This document shows, in pieces, positions 12,022 to 23,800 of a stretch of DNA of 64,000 nucleotides. Every line of letters begins with the position of its first letter. Positions within the stretch are counted from its first letter, which is position 1. Source of the DNA: Trichoplax adhaerens (Eukaryota > Placozoa > Uniplacotomia > Trichoplacea > Trichoplacidae); NCBI RefSeq assembly GCF_000150275.1, contig NW_002060944.1:3352229-3416228 (forward strand), written 5' to 3'. The notes under the pieces were generated by a model. The model was not told the DNA's origin. It saw only the letters and a list, made by a program, of their open reading frames with translations, and made no database searches. The translations under genes and the position numbers were made by a program.

Positions 12022-14952
12022 TTAAAACTTTTTTCGATTCATCATACACGCAATGTATTTTATAACTTGCATTTTAAATGCTTTTCTTAGCTGATATTCA
12101 TTTAATTTAATACCGTTACCACATTTAACCCCAGCAAAAACAGAAACGTATGTGATTAAGAATGTGGTTGCAGATTCAACGTATGAATCGATACTTTTTA
12201 AGTTATCAAATATAAGTATGGAGGAAAAATAGATCATTGATATAATAACTAGTAGTATAATATGTAAAATCAAATGCGACACGTTATAATAACAGCCTGG
12301 ATATAATTTTACGATTTTTTCATGTAGTTTTACGGGAACGGCAACAATACCGTATGATAAATTATAGTACGCGATTCCTAGCCATGAAGCGATGAAATCT
12401 TCCATCTCCTTATTTGCATTATAATCATGTACAGTTTTCATTAATTGATTAATCGATATGGATTTACATAAACTGCCATTCTTTATAGAGATAGTATTAT
12501 CGATGGTTGACTTTAAATTGCATAATATATCAAGCTTGAATTCTGATGCTTCCAAATCAGCCATGTTTTTCGTAGGTGTTATCCGCATGTAGAAGCATGC
12601 ATGCTTCTCTAGTAATAGGAAAGAATGCAACGATTCAGGGATTTCAATATTATCTATTATCAATCTGATCATCACATTCGTTAATGATTTTGGCACTTTT
12701 ACATCATTTGCCTTGGGTAATGCATCACAGATTTGAAACTTTAAGATAGCTTTGGTGAAAAAGCGACTATCACACAATAGCTCACTTTGTAATTCCTGTC
12801 TAATTTCATGCAATACTTTAACGATTGTTAGTCTATCATCAAAGTAAGTTGTAAGCTGGCAGTAAATGAAGTATACTATAACAATTATAATTGCGATGTA
12901 AGGAAGAAAGAATTTTATATAGGGTAAAATAATAGCAGTTGTGGTAATCATATGGGCAATGATGATTGAAAAGAAAAATGGCGTGACAAAGCTAAAGGTT
13001 ATGATAAAGGCTATGATCAAAGATGAAATACTTTTGCCATACCTTGCTAAAGTAGGTTGAATTAGACGTATAAGCTGAAACGGAAAGGTAGCAAACAAGA
13101 AATGGCCAAATAGAAATGATATTGTCGATAAGAGTAATTTAAGTATTATCTTGAAAACTTTACTTTTGTGTAGACAATCTTGAATTGAGTCATTTAATTT
13201 GGCTAACAGTACCTGCCAATATGTTTGCTGTGTTCTTAAAATAAGACACCACCGATTACATGGCGATATTTGACGTTGTTGACAATACTCTGGCTGTGAT
13301 ATACATGATATTGAAGTTTTAATTGATTCTTTTTTCCTTTTATTAACTAGATAAACCCAGCGATGTATAGAATACCATGAATTTCCTTCATAATTTCTTA
13401 GCCAGTTATTAATAAAAGTGATTTGATCAGTCGTTAACCTTAGCCAGTTAGTTAATACTATGCAACCTCCGATAGAAAGACATCCAAGGAGACAAAATGG
13501 TAAGGCAAGGTTAATTGAATAAGGATTCATAATAGATTGTATACAAATAGACATGTAAGGAATGGATAGTATAATATATGTTAAGCAACGAGACCACCGA
13601 TAATGCTTTAAGACATCAGAGTAAAATAATCGAATTTGATAACTTGGCGTTTCTTTCTCGTATGAGGATATTGCTCTTAACTTTTTGCCATGCTTTTCCC
13701 TTTAATTAATGTAAACAATAACAAGGCTTAATCCTTTTATGATTTGACAGATTTAGTACTATATTTGAAATTATATTGGTAAGAGATAATTGTCGATTGG
13801 AAATTTACGTTAGATGCAGAAATATTTCTATGTTTGACTGATTAACTTTATTATTGGCTATTGGCTGTGAGTCACTGCCCTACTCGATGCCATTGCTAGT
13901 GACAACGATCAGTGGGTTGTTTTATTCTCAGTTTTGTTCACGTCAGCAACTGCATGCAAATGGACTAAGCCCTATGGACATTTTAACACCTAGACTTTAT
14001 ATGGTATGCCGCTATTAATTACTGCTCATGATGACTGAACAATTCTATATTGCAAAATAAGAATCTAAATGTGCCCGTAAAGCTTTATGTGTTAATTAAT
14101 GCTGATTAATTATGAATTAGATTCTCATTGGCATAAATTATACTAGTAATAGATTTAAATTGCAAGTATGTCTACCTTGCTACAAGGGAAGCTTTTAATC
14201 TATTCCATCTATTACAATAAGCACTATACGATGTATGTCAGCCTACTCATATTTTAAGTTATATCAACACATCCTGATCCTGCATAAACTGTTAACTTAA
14301 TTTTATACCTGATAATTGGAGATGATATATCCGAATAAAAGAGTTGCAAGAAAACGCGCATAAAGTGCATTCCAGTTGTTAAACAAATCAAATAATATAA
14401 GGAAAAAAATCGATTGCTACTACTTGAATGAAATTTCTTTTCTTCCCAAATCAATTTATTACCATTGCGGCAGCATTTTAGGCACTGATAGCATTTCTGT
14501 TGACGATCGATAATGCATATCGTTGATGTTAGTAAATCAGTTTGTGTTATATTTAAGAGTACTTTGATGGAATATGGTGTAAAGCGGCATTGCTTATCAT
14601 CTTGATATGTACGATAGGAAATATTGCCATTCGTCAATTGGATTGTGTATTGAAATAATTGGAGTAACCTCATGGAGAATATTTCAAATTCGTCATTTAA
14701 AATTAGTATTGTACCACTACGACTATTTGATTTAATCCTTGTCCATGCAATGGCGCATCGTTTATCGGTGTTATTCAAGGTTTGATTCGATTGGAAATAT
14801 ACCACTTGTATATTACTAATCCTTTCGATTTTCGTAAAACTATGTCGATCCACTTCAAGTTCATGTTGGACCATGGTTATGCCATGGCTAATATTAATTT
14901 GGTTAACAAATACTATCACCATGATGATTGCGGATGAAAGTAGATAATCCAT
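12022..14952 (-). CDS. Unrecognised multi-pass membrane protein, proposed two-exon gene
   Basis: I do not recognise the family. Proposed exon 1 (14952-14309) starts MDYLLSSAIIMVIVFVNQ, a likely signal peptide or anchor. It continues into a region with N-glycosylation sequons (NQT, NIS, NIT) and a Cys cluster (CYQCLKCC), then a hydrophobic stretch. A donor CAG/GTATAA at 14309/14308 joins in phase to an acceptor TAAAG/G at 13700/13699. Exon 2 (13699-12022) stays open to TAA. Summed length is 2322 bases, 773 residues. Exon 2 has several long hydrophobic segments, about five or more membrane passes, including a dense double or triple block around codons 210-260, and a further block near the C-terminus. 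If unspliced, the parts would be separate proteins of 232 and at least 510 residues. The exon 2 acceptor has a weak pyrimidine tract, so the join is inference. A large exon like this is unusual beside its finely split neighbours. Function unknown; a receptor or channel-like surface protein is possible. Confidence 0.6.
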
Positions 14953-15042
14953 AGTTTATCGTCCTATTCAATACGTGGTTGGATGAAATTCGCCCAATTT
15001 AGCGTTAAAGCAGCTGGACTATGATTAGCAATCAAGAATATT

Positions 15043-15533
15043 NNNNNNNNNNNNNNNNNNNNNNNNNNNNNNNNNNNNNNNNNNNNNNNNNNNNNNNNNN
15101 NNNNNNNNNNNNNNNNNNNNNNNNNNNNNNNNNNNNNNNNNNNNNNNNNNNNNNNNNNNNNNNNNNNNNNNNNNNNNNNNNNNNNNNNNNNNNNNNNNNN
15201 NNNNNNNNNNNNNNNNNNNNNNNNNNNNNNNNNNNNNNNNNNNNNNNNNNNNNNNNNNNNNNNNNNNNNNNNNNNNNNNNNNNNNNNNNNNNNNNNNNNN
15301 NNNNNNNNNNNNNNNNNNNNNNNNNNNNNNNNNNNNNNNNNNNNNNNNNNNNNNNNNNNNNNNNNNNNNNNNNNNNNNNNNNNNNNNNNNNNNNNNNNNN
15401 NNNNNNNNNNNNNNNNNNNNNNNNNNNNNNNNNNNNNNNNNNNNNNNNNNNNNNNNNNNNNNNNNNNNNNNNNNNNNNNNNNNNNNNNNNNNNNNNNNNN
15501 NNNNNNNNNNNNNNNNNNNNNNNNNNNNNNNNN
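15043..15533. other. Assembly gap (run of 491 N)
   Basis: Unsequenced gap. Its right flank (15570-15960) is a degenerate tandem repeat, which suggests a repeat array that did not assemble. Any open reading frame drawn across the Ns is meaningless. Confidence 1.
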
Positions 15534-15569
15534 TAAAAAGAAAATATATCCAGCAATACCCAGTTCACT

Positions 15570-15965
15570 TTGCTGTCGCTTTCTTTTTATTCGCCTCCGC
15601 TTATTAATTATTCCAAGTGTGATAGACTTTCCGAAAATGCCTTAAAATTAAGTATAGTATACTGTATCATAAGCTTGGTACTACTTTCCAGTTCAAATGT
15701 ACTACTGCATGCATCGCTATCATCATCTACTTGTAGAGTAGAAGTAAAAGTATGTTGTACCTGGGAAATCGTGCCATCGCTTTTCTTTCATTCGCCTCAA
15801 CTGGTTATCCTAACTAAGATACACTATGCGAAAATAGCCTAAGCTACGTCTATAGCAAGGTTGGTATCTTACAAGTCAATAAAATTGTACGCGTACAATC
15901 ATGATCTGCTTGTGAAGTAAATAAAAGTAGCACCGGCAAGCATGGACTACGGAAGAGAGAATACT
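15570..15965. repeat. Degenerate ~200-bp tandem repeat beside the gap
   Basis: The stretch TCGCTTTCTTTTTATTCGCC near 15576 reappears as a close variant near 15777. The order of further shared words (GCTTGGTA / GGTTGGTA; AGAAGTAAAAGTA / AAATAAAAGTA) is also kept about 200 bases apart. Two diverged units are visible; the array may extend into the gap. Confidence 0.65.
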
Positions 15966-17810
15966 GTATCATTTTACTTTGTTCATGTTAGCTTGCCATC
16001 TCAACTACTGCATTGTATAGTAGTATACGGCATGGATCATACTCGTCGAGATCTCGGATAGTGTATCCCGGCAGCAGATTGGCATCGTAATTGACCTAAT
16101 TAGCTAGGCATCCATTGCAACCTTGAAACTTTGTTTAAGCCCATTCCTTCCCTATCATCCACCTGTAGATTAAACTATAGAATATAATACCTATTTAGGC
16201 AAATCCTATGCACTCATATACTATTGCGGTGGCCGTATGGATTCTAAGGATAATCAATTGATTCTAATATAATACTGATGCAACACAAATTAATTGTACT
16301 TACTGTAGACAACGTATCAAGCCGTAGCAGTCATAATATTTATTCATTCAAAATGGATTTACACTTGGTATAGAAAGATCGACTCATTAATTAATCCTAT
16401 TATTAGTACGCTGAATTATTTGTCAAGATTCTAAATTCGTCTATTCTTGCATACAGCAGTAAGTTCATTCGATCAGAATGGGCTAATTAAGGATCTCCCT
16501 GGTCTGGTGAATCTTTGATTGGCTATCAGTATGGTTATTACGCAATTTGTCTTGACTTTATTCATTTAATTTCATATTTACTGATCTACCAGCCAGTAAT
16601 TCAATTAATTTCATTATTATCAATTCACCATTGATGATGAATGATGAATACATACAGTATATTAACAATGAGTCGTTGAGGCTCAAGTCATGAAGACGGT
16701 CATTAAATGCAATCTATTGACTAGGATAGTGGATAATAATGCTGTAGTTTGGATGATGCTATAAATGAATAACTTAATACGATTGGAATTATACAAGGTG
16801 ATGATCGACTTTCGACCAGATTTGTGTGTCCAAGTTATAGCACCTACACCAAGCTCGACCGCCATTAAAATACAGTACAATAGTCACTTTGTATGCGTGC
16901 CACTGTCATACTGTTACAGATGCCAATCGGGCTGACGTCAGTTTTCCATGGAAGATCAATCTCGGCCTGGAGTAGTCTATTTTATGAGCGCCGATGTGGC
17001 TACTCTCGCTATATCTATTCTTTCATAATCGAGGTATTTTGTGTACAGCAATACCCAAAATGAGAGCTCTTGCTCCCTCTTCAGAGTTGCTATACTAAAG
17101 ATGACTATTTTCTATTTTATATCGGAAAAGTAAAAATGATCACGCTCAGCGATGATGAAGATGTTCATATTGAACACTATACAGAACTGTATACTATAGT
17201 CTATACTGTACGTCAGAAAGGCGGGGAACCTGACTGAGTTTTGTATCAAACTCGACGGATAACTATTGTACGCTACAGTGGCTACACTGTCACTGTAACA
17301 CGTACTCCATGGTGTCAATACACTGTATAGCTTCAGATGCACTAAAACACTGAACCGTGACGATACAATGAACTTACTGCCTTAGTGAATTTCTACTCTA
17401 CTCTACTACACTGTGCGCAGTCAAAACAAGTTCAAGGTAGAACGAAAGAGAATATTGATCCAGTGAAACTGGTGGGGAAAAATTGTCGGCCGCCTTGTTC
17501 ATTAATTAATTAATGGTAGACACAGTCAACGCCCGAAGGAAACAGTGAGTAAAAATCGAGGATATAGGTATCATTTTGCACCAGTAGAAGATACAGTGGT
17601 CGCAAATGGACTTGTATCCAATCCATTTCTCTCTTTGTAGAATTAATCATATATCACTCAGTGTGTAGTCTGTCAACAACGAGTTGGCGTAGCGATGACT
17701 ATACTATACTCTACAGTATAGTGCAAAATGTCGGCAATCAAGGGACTTCCTTCTTTGTACCTAGAATTAAACTTCTCTTCTTATCCTTGATAGGTTCTAT
17801 ACGACCAACA
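15966..17810. other. Intergenic / 5' region of VPS13
   Basis: No gene seen. Words of the ACTGTA / TACAGT family are frequent at 17170-17330 and 17690-17730, just upstream of the VPS13 start. The frame of the VPS13 first exon is open back to about 17661, but only the part from the ATG at 17811 resembles the family. Confidence 0.55.
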
Positions 17811-20800
17811 ATGGTATTTGAAACACTCGTTGCCAACTTGTTGAACAAGTACTTGGGCGAATTTGTGGTCAACTTAGACAAATCTCAACTCAATATAGGA
17901 ATCTGGGGAGGTTAGATTGATTCTTCAAGTCTACCGTCAATCATCTATTGCTAGTCAACACCAAAATAGAAACTACTTCTGTAGAGACAGTAGTCACTCC
18001 CAAAATAGGCCAAAGTATTTCTTCTTTCCGTTATGGATCGCTATGGGGAAAATCATAGCTGTACAAGAGTGAAAAATTGTTAAAATGCAATAAGAATGTC
18101 GTCAGTCATCTCCATTGCAAGAATTTCCTCACTCTTATGAAAGCCACTATTGATAGAATTGTATCGTATCACAGACTGTATGAAAGACTTAATCCATATT
18201 GTAAAGTTGATTTGATTTGAGGATGGTAATGCCCTTATTGACAACTAAAGCAGATATTTATATTACTTATTGTATACCAGTTGATTAATGCAAGTAGTAC
18301 GTTGCAAGGTTGATAATGATCTAGAACAGTAGCTCTTCTTAACATGTAAAATAGCAGCATGTGACTAAAATGGAAGAAATATCTTGTCAACAACTTGCTG
18401 TATATGGATAGATGTGGAGGTTTTCTTAAATACAAAATACTGTACAGTAGGTGTCAAAGGTAGTTGTAGTGTGCAGTATAGCTGTGCATCTATCGACGCC
18501 ATGCATTCTGCATACAACTGTAGATTACTCTCTTGATGATGCAGCCCCAATTTTTTTTTTTGGACCCTTATAGAATATCTTAGGCGTTTTGTACAGGATT
18601 ATTCTTAAAGTAGTAGCCATTGACAAGCTTTAGTACTAAATCGATCGGTATTACTTTCCTATGTTATTTCATACTATCATCATGGGCGCTAGTAAACGGT
18701 ACAATTTCTTCACTGAATAAATTCACGAATGCTGGCTGTATTTACCAATAATTATAAATCGTGGCATAGGTGTACCATGTACATACAGTCTTGATGATTT
18801 TTCTTACTAGTTCTAAAGAATGCTTTACCCCAATGTATTGAATCCTACCGACGTAATTCTATTTGTAGTAATCTTAAATTAAAGATGCTCAAGCATTGAT
18901 ATCACTACAGCGGCCTAATAATACTCTACGCTAGTAGGCTTAACGTACGTTTTATAAGTGGATGAATTCAATTAAAAAGAGAATCCCCAATTAATACTCT
19001 TTAAGGCGTTATACGACGTATTCTCATAATATCACAATTTTGGGGCACACTTACTATCCCATCACGTCTGAACCATTTATTCCTGATTTACTATTTTCGT
19101 ATTTCGTATTTCACTTTCAAAATAATTCAGCAAATATCAGTCATTACTGCACAAAATACTATTTCCTCTTACAATCACGTAATAGTGTGCTATGACCTAG
19201 ATGGCTAAGGTAAATAACATATATATTAATTATTTGCAGGCGATGTGGAATTGGAAAACTTGCAATTACGCGATGGAGCGCTTGTAAGTAATTTGTTAGA
19301 TGGCAAGCTTTAGTTACGTATTACTTCACAGCACACCAACACTATTGAAGTATGCATCATCTACTGTACGTTGATGCACTTTTACATGGTAAAAGCTATC
19401 CCAGCAGGAAATCTAAACAATACCATAAATAGTTTTGATTATCATAAAAAAGAAACAGAACAATAATGCTTTTAGTTGGTACGATGTACCAAAATCTTAC
19501 GATTGACTACAGCATTAAACTATGTGATTTATATCAATTAAAATGATTATGGCTATTACGAAATACAGAATAACCGGATGCAACACAGTGATTAGCACTT
19601 CTAGCGGTCAGAAATAATAGAAACTGATCTTACTTTTACAGTCGTTTCCTAAAATAGAAAAATTAATTTAGATTGCATTCTAAATACTAAATTCATCATT
19701 AACTTCGATGCCAATCATGTTATAATCTTGTCATGCAACTTTATAACGGTGCTATATGAATTATCAACAATAAAACAATCACTGTATAGCCTGATTAGGC
19801 CTAAATTCTGTGTATAATAGACAGTGCGTGATATCCACTATGCTCTGCTACTTAGTTGATACTGATATATGGTGCCGATATACATACAGTATGTCAAATT
19901 TTTAATCTCTACTGTAACCGTACTTACGTACGCGTATATCTTATAATAAATAGGATAAATTCAATTTGCCTATTCGTGTTCACAAGGGATTCTTACGTAA
20001 GTTTTGATAGATTTAATTATACCTCTTTCAGTTCTATGATAGCGTAAATTTGAAGATTTCATCGCCTATGGTTATAAAATGATCTTTATTTTAGTTAACT
20101 GCATTCTCTACTAGTATAGTATTATACATATCGCTATAAGAAATGACCTACTTATTATTTATTTATAATGGTCATTAGCTAATGGATTCTAATTTTTACT
20201 AATCTAGCTGTGTATAGTCGTACTCGGGTTTACGTCTTGTATTCTTTACTAACATTATTAAGCAAAATCTCTCGTGATATTTACTTTATGGCTCTCACAG
20301 ATAAGTTGGTACTGAAAGTACCGTGGAAGAATTTATATTCTCAGGCTGCAACGGCTACTATTGATGGTCTTTATATACTCGCTGGGCCAAGAACTGGTAA
20401 TGAATACAGCAGTCTAGCTATTACGATATTTTCTTTGCTGTTCAAAATACCCAAATTTCTATATACAACACCCATTTTTTTATCAAGATAAATTCCTACA
20501 TACTTTTTTTAGATTTTGCATATGATAGCGAGCAAGAACGAAAAAATAAGCGTAAAGAAAAGCTTGCTCAACTTGAAAACCTAGAAAAAAGTCAAACTTC
20601 TAGTGAGTATACAGTATGCTATTCAAATTACCTTCAATATTACCTAATTCAATTTATAACCACTCTACCTGCAATATTTGGCAAAAATTAAAGCAGAACT
20701 ACTAGATAAGTCTATTGGCGATATATTTTCACTATTAGCTGTAATTATTGTGTCCTAACGTTAAACTTAATATATTCGTATAATGTTGAAGGTCTAATGT

Positions 20801-23800
20801 ACTAATACATATTATTAAATTAAATTAAATATAGAATCTGATGATAAAGAGTCCTTTGCTGAGAAGTTGGGTACTTTAGTTGTCAAAAATTTACAGGTAT
20901 GCTCTTCGTAAGCTAGCATGACGCAATTATTACCATTTAAGAAACTATACACTGAATTCTTATGCTTTACTATCGACACTTTTTATCGCAGATCTTTATT
21001 CGTTCTGTACACATAAGATATGAAGATAATGTAAGAAAATTTATTATTACTGGCCGTAAAATTAAAATTTTTATTTGTTTCCAAGATTAATGCGCACTTC
21101 ATACGTTATTATATTATAGATTAGCGACGTAGATGTTCCACTTGCTTTTGGAATCACTTTGGAAAATCTCTCTGCTGAGGTAAATTTTAATAATAAGATA
21201 TCAAACGATAGAACCATCATCGTCTATATTATATATTTTACCTCTATGATCTATGTTTTAAAACAGAATCTTATAATTACACCTATTTTATTATACTGTA
21301 CGCACATAATAGACAACAAATGATAATTGGAACCCTGCTTTTATGAACGATGATAATCCATTCATATTCAAGGTAATTAAATCTCGGTATGGTGCGATGA
21401 CACTGTATAACCCGGTGATCACCCAGATTAGATATCATTTGTATATGAAAGGCAGTCTATACAAATTTACTTACGTGATGAAGGACTAAAATTGCAATTG
21501 TGCTTGTTTACAGTTTGTTCGATTGGATAATCTAGACATTTATTGGGATTTACATGCAAAGTCTTTTCAATCACTGAATGAATCGTCTTTTCTGGTAAAG
21601 GCATACACTATTGTGATTTATTTTGATGTAGCACTCAAAGTTAGATTTGTATAATTCCTTAAATGTGCTGCTACATCAACATACGAGTATTAAATAATAA
21701 TATATATATGCTTGTAACATCGTGTAATTACTTAGAGCGAGATGAAAAACCGAATAATGCCAACAGGAAGTCTAGCTAGCGAAATTCAATACAGTTCGTA
21801 TTTTATTTTGTATTTTTTCTGAAAATATGGACAAGTTTTCTATCTCTTATTAAGAAGTGTTTTTTATAATTACATAAAGTCATCCACCCAATTAATGCTC
21901 ACTTAAAGCTGAAGATCAATTCTAAACCAAAAAAGAATGAAACCGTACCCAAAGTATGTTTAATTTTACCGGTTGTTTTCATTACAACTTAAAATTTGTT
22001 ATCATTGACACAAATATCAAAAATAATAAGTAGAAGAGTTTATCACATACCTATATGCATATTAATTAGTCAAAATAATCTTTTTCTAAACGTAGATAAC
22101 AAATTTATTGCACTGCTATTCTGTGGTTGTGTCTCTTACTAAGATGCAGGTATGTTAACAGTATGAAAGTAATATTATAACAGCAAAGTATGCTAGATTA
22201 AATATTGGATGGCTCTTATTTAAATTAGTACGAAAGTATATTGAAATGGCTACAGCTACAAGAGCTTTTAATGCAAAAACGAAAATACACTAAATACCGC
22301 CCAAATTACCCACTACACCGCAACGCATCAAAATGGTAAAAAACATGGAAAACGTTATGTTTTATGCCTTGCTAAATAACATTTATACTTTAACTACGTT
22401 TATTACTGCCTTGTGTATATTATTTTCATGGGAGTACAGGTGGAAATTTGCTTACAATTGCATTACAAATGAAGATTTACAGATAAGTTCAACTTATTCA
22501 TGGAACAGAATCTTCGAATATAGGTATGTATATATATATCAAAGCCCTAGTACATTTTAGAAAGCTGCTATTTCGTTTTTACACATCTTAAGTTTGATAA
22601 CATTCTCAAGTCTATTCATATATAATATCTTATACACTCTGTAGGCAGGCCAGAAAAGCTTACGAAAGAAAATATTTGGCGTCGTTATCGCAGAAGAAAC
22701 CTCCCGAGAGTTTAGTGAAAGAGTTAGAGGTAAAATTCATGACACCTCCAAGATACCAATAAGATATACTCATATGGTAGACTTCGTTGAGTATGATGGC
22801 TTAATTCTAAGTCAATAACTATAAACTAATAATAACAGGAATTAGAGGATATCCTCGATATGGGCTGTATTGCAATTATTAGAAGAAAAATGGAAAGAAA
22901 GGTAACAAATCCTACAATATTGCGTTGAATATTATTGTAAAGTTAGGATACATTTTTTATAGTTATCGACCATGATTAAGTGTAATGTCATAACTGTCTA
23001 ATTAGATGAATATATCGCGTGGAAGTAGTAAGCAAAAGAATTCTGGTTGGTTTTCGAGCATATTTGGTTCTTCAAGCAAAGATAATAAAGAGAAGAAGAC
23101 GAATTCACTAGGTTAGCAGTGTAGATACTCTAGAAATTTTATGAGATATTCTTTTCTGATGTCATTCAACTGCTTTCACGGCTCAAAATATAATTATAGG
23201 ATTATCAGATCAAGAATTACAGGAATTACGCCGAGCGATTGATTTCAACTCTAGTGAATCCACGGATCCTACATCGAAAGAGGTAGATATCGACACCGAT
23301 TAATTAGTTTGTTGATACTGAGATTACTACTGTATTATCTTACTAACGAGTAATACGCAGCCAGATGACAATGTGCGACGCTATTAATCATTGAATGGAA
23401 TCGTTTCTTATTTAAAACCTTTACAGTATATTGACTTTAAATTGACTCTAAGCCTCGAAAATTATAAAATGGACTTAAAAGACGGAAAAAGGTAGGACAA
23501 AATGATCATATCGATAAATAAATAGGATACTGTTCTGCTAACCCTTCTCGTCAGGAGCTAAGTAAAACTTTTAAAAAATTTGGCCCATTTAAAAGCTTGA
23601 TTGCTTCCTATTACTGCATTTACAGAAATATTCTTAAAGTAGCCGTGACCGATATAGCTGCTGATGTGGCTAGGAGACCTGTTAAAAATGGAATTAGGTA
23701 AACCATTTGGAAGCCAAGCCTATCTACAAGTAGTTTGAAAACACTTTTAATACGTGCAAATATTTTCATCTAATGTTTCGTAAACATATTGGTTTCGTTA

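Noticed and set aside
15021-15568. Open frames spanning the gap on both strands
   Set aside because: They consist almost entirely of undetermined bases.
17661-17810. N-terminal extension of VPS13 exon 1 to an upstream start
   Set aside because: VPS13 proteins begin MVFE at this point. The upstream 50 codons show no family similarity and are probably 5' UTR.
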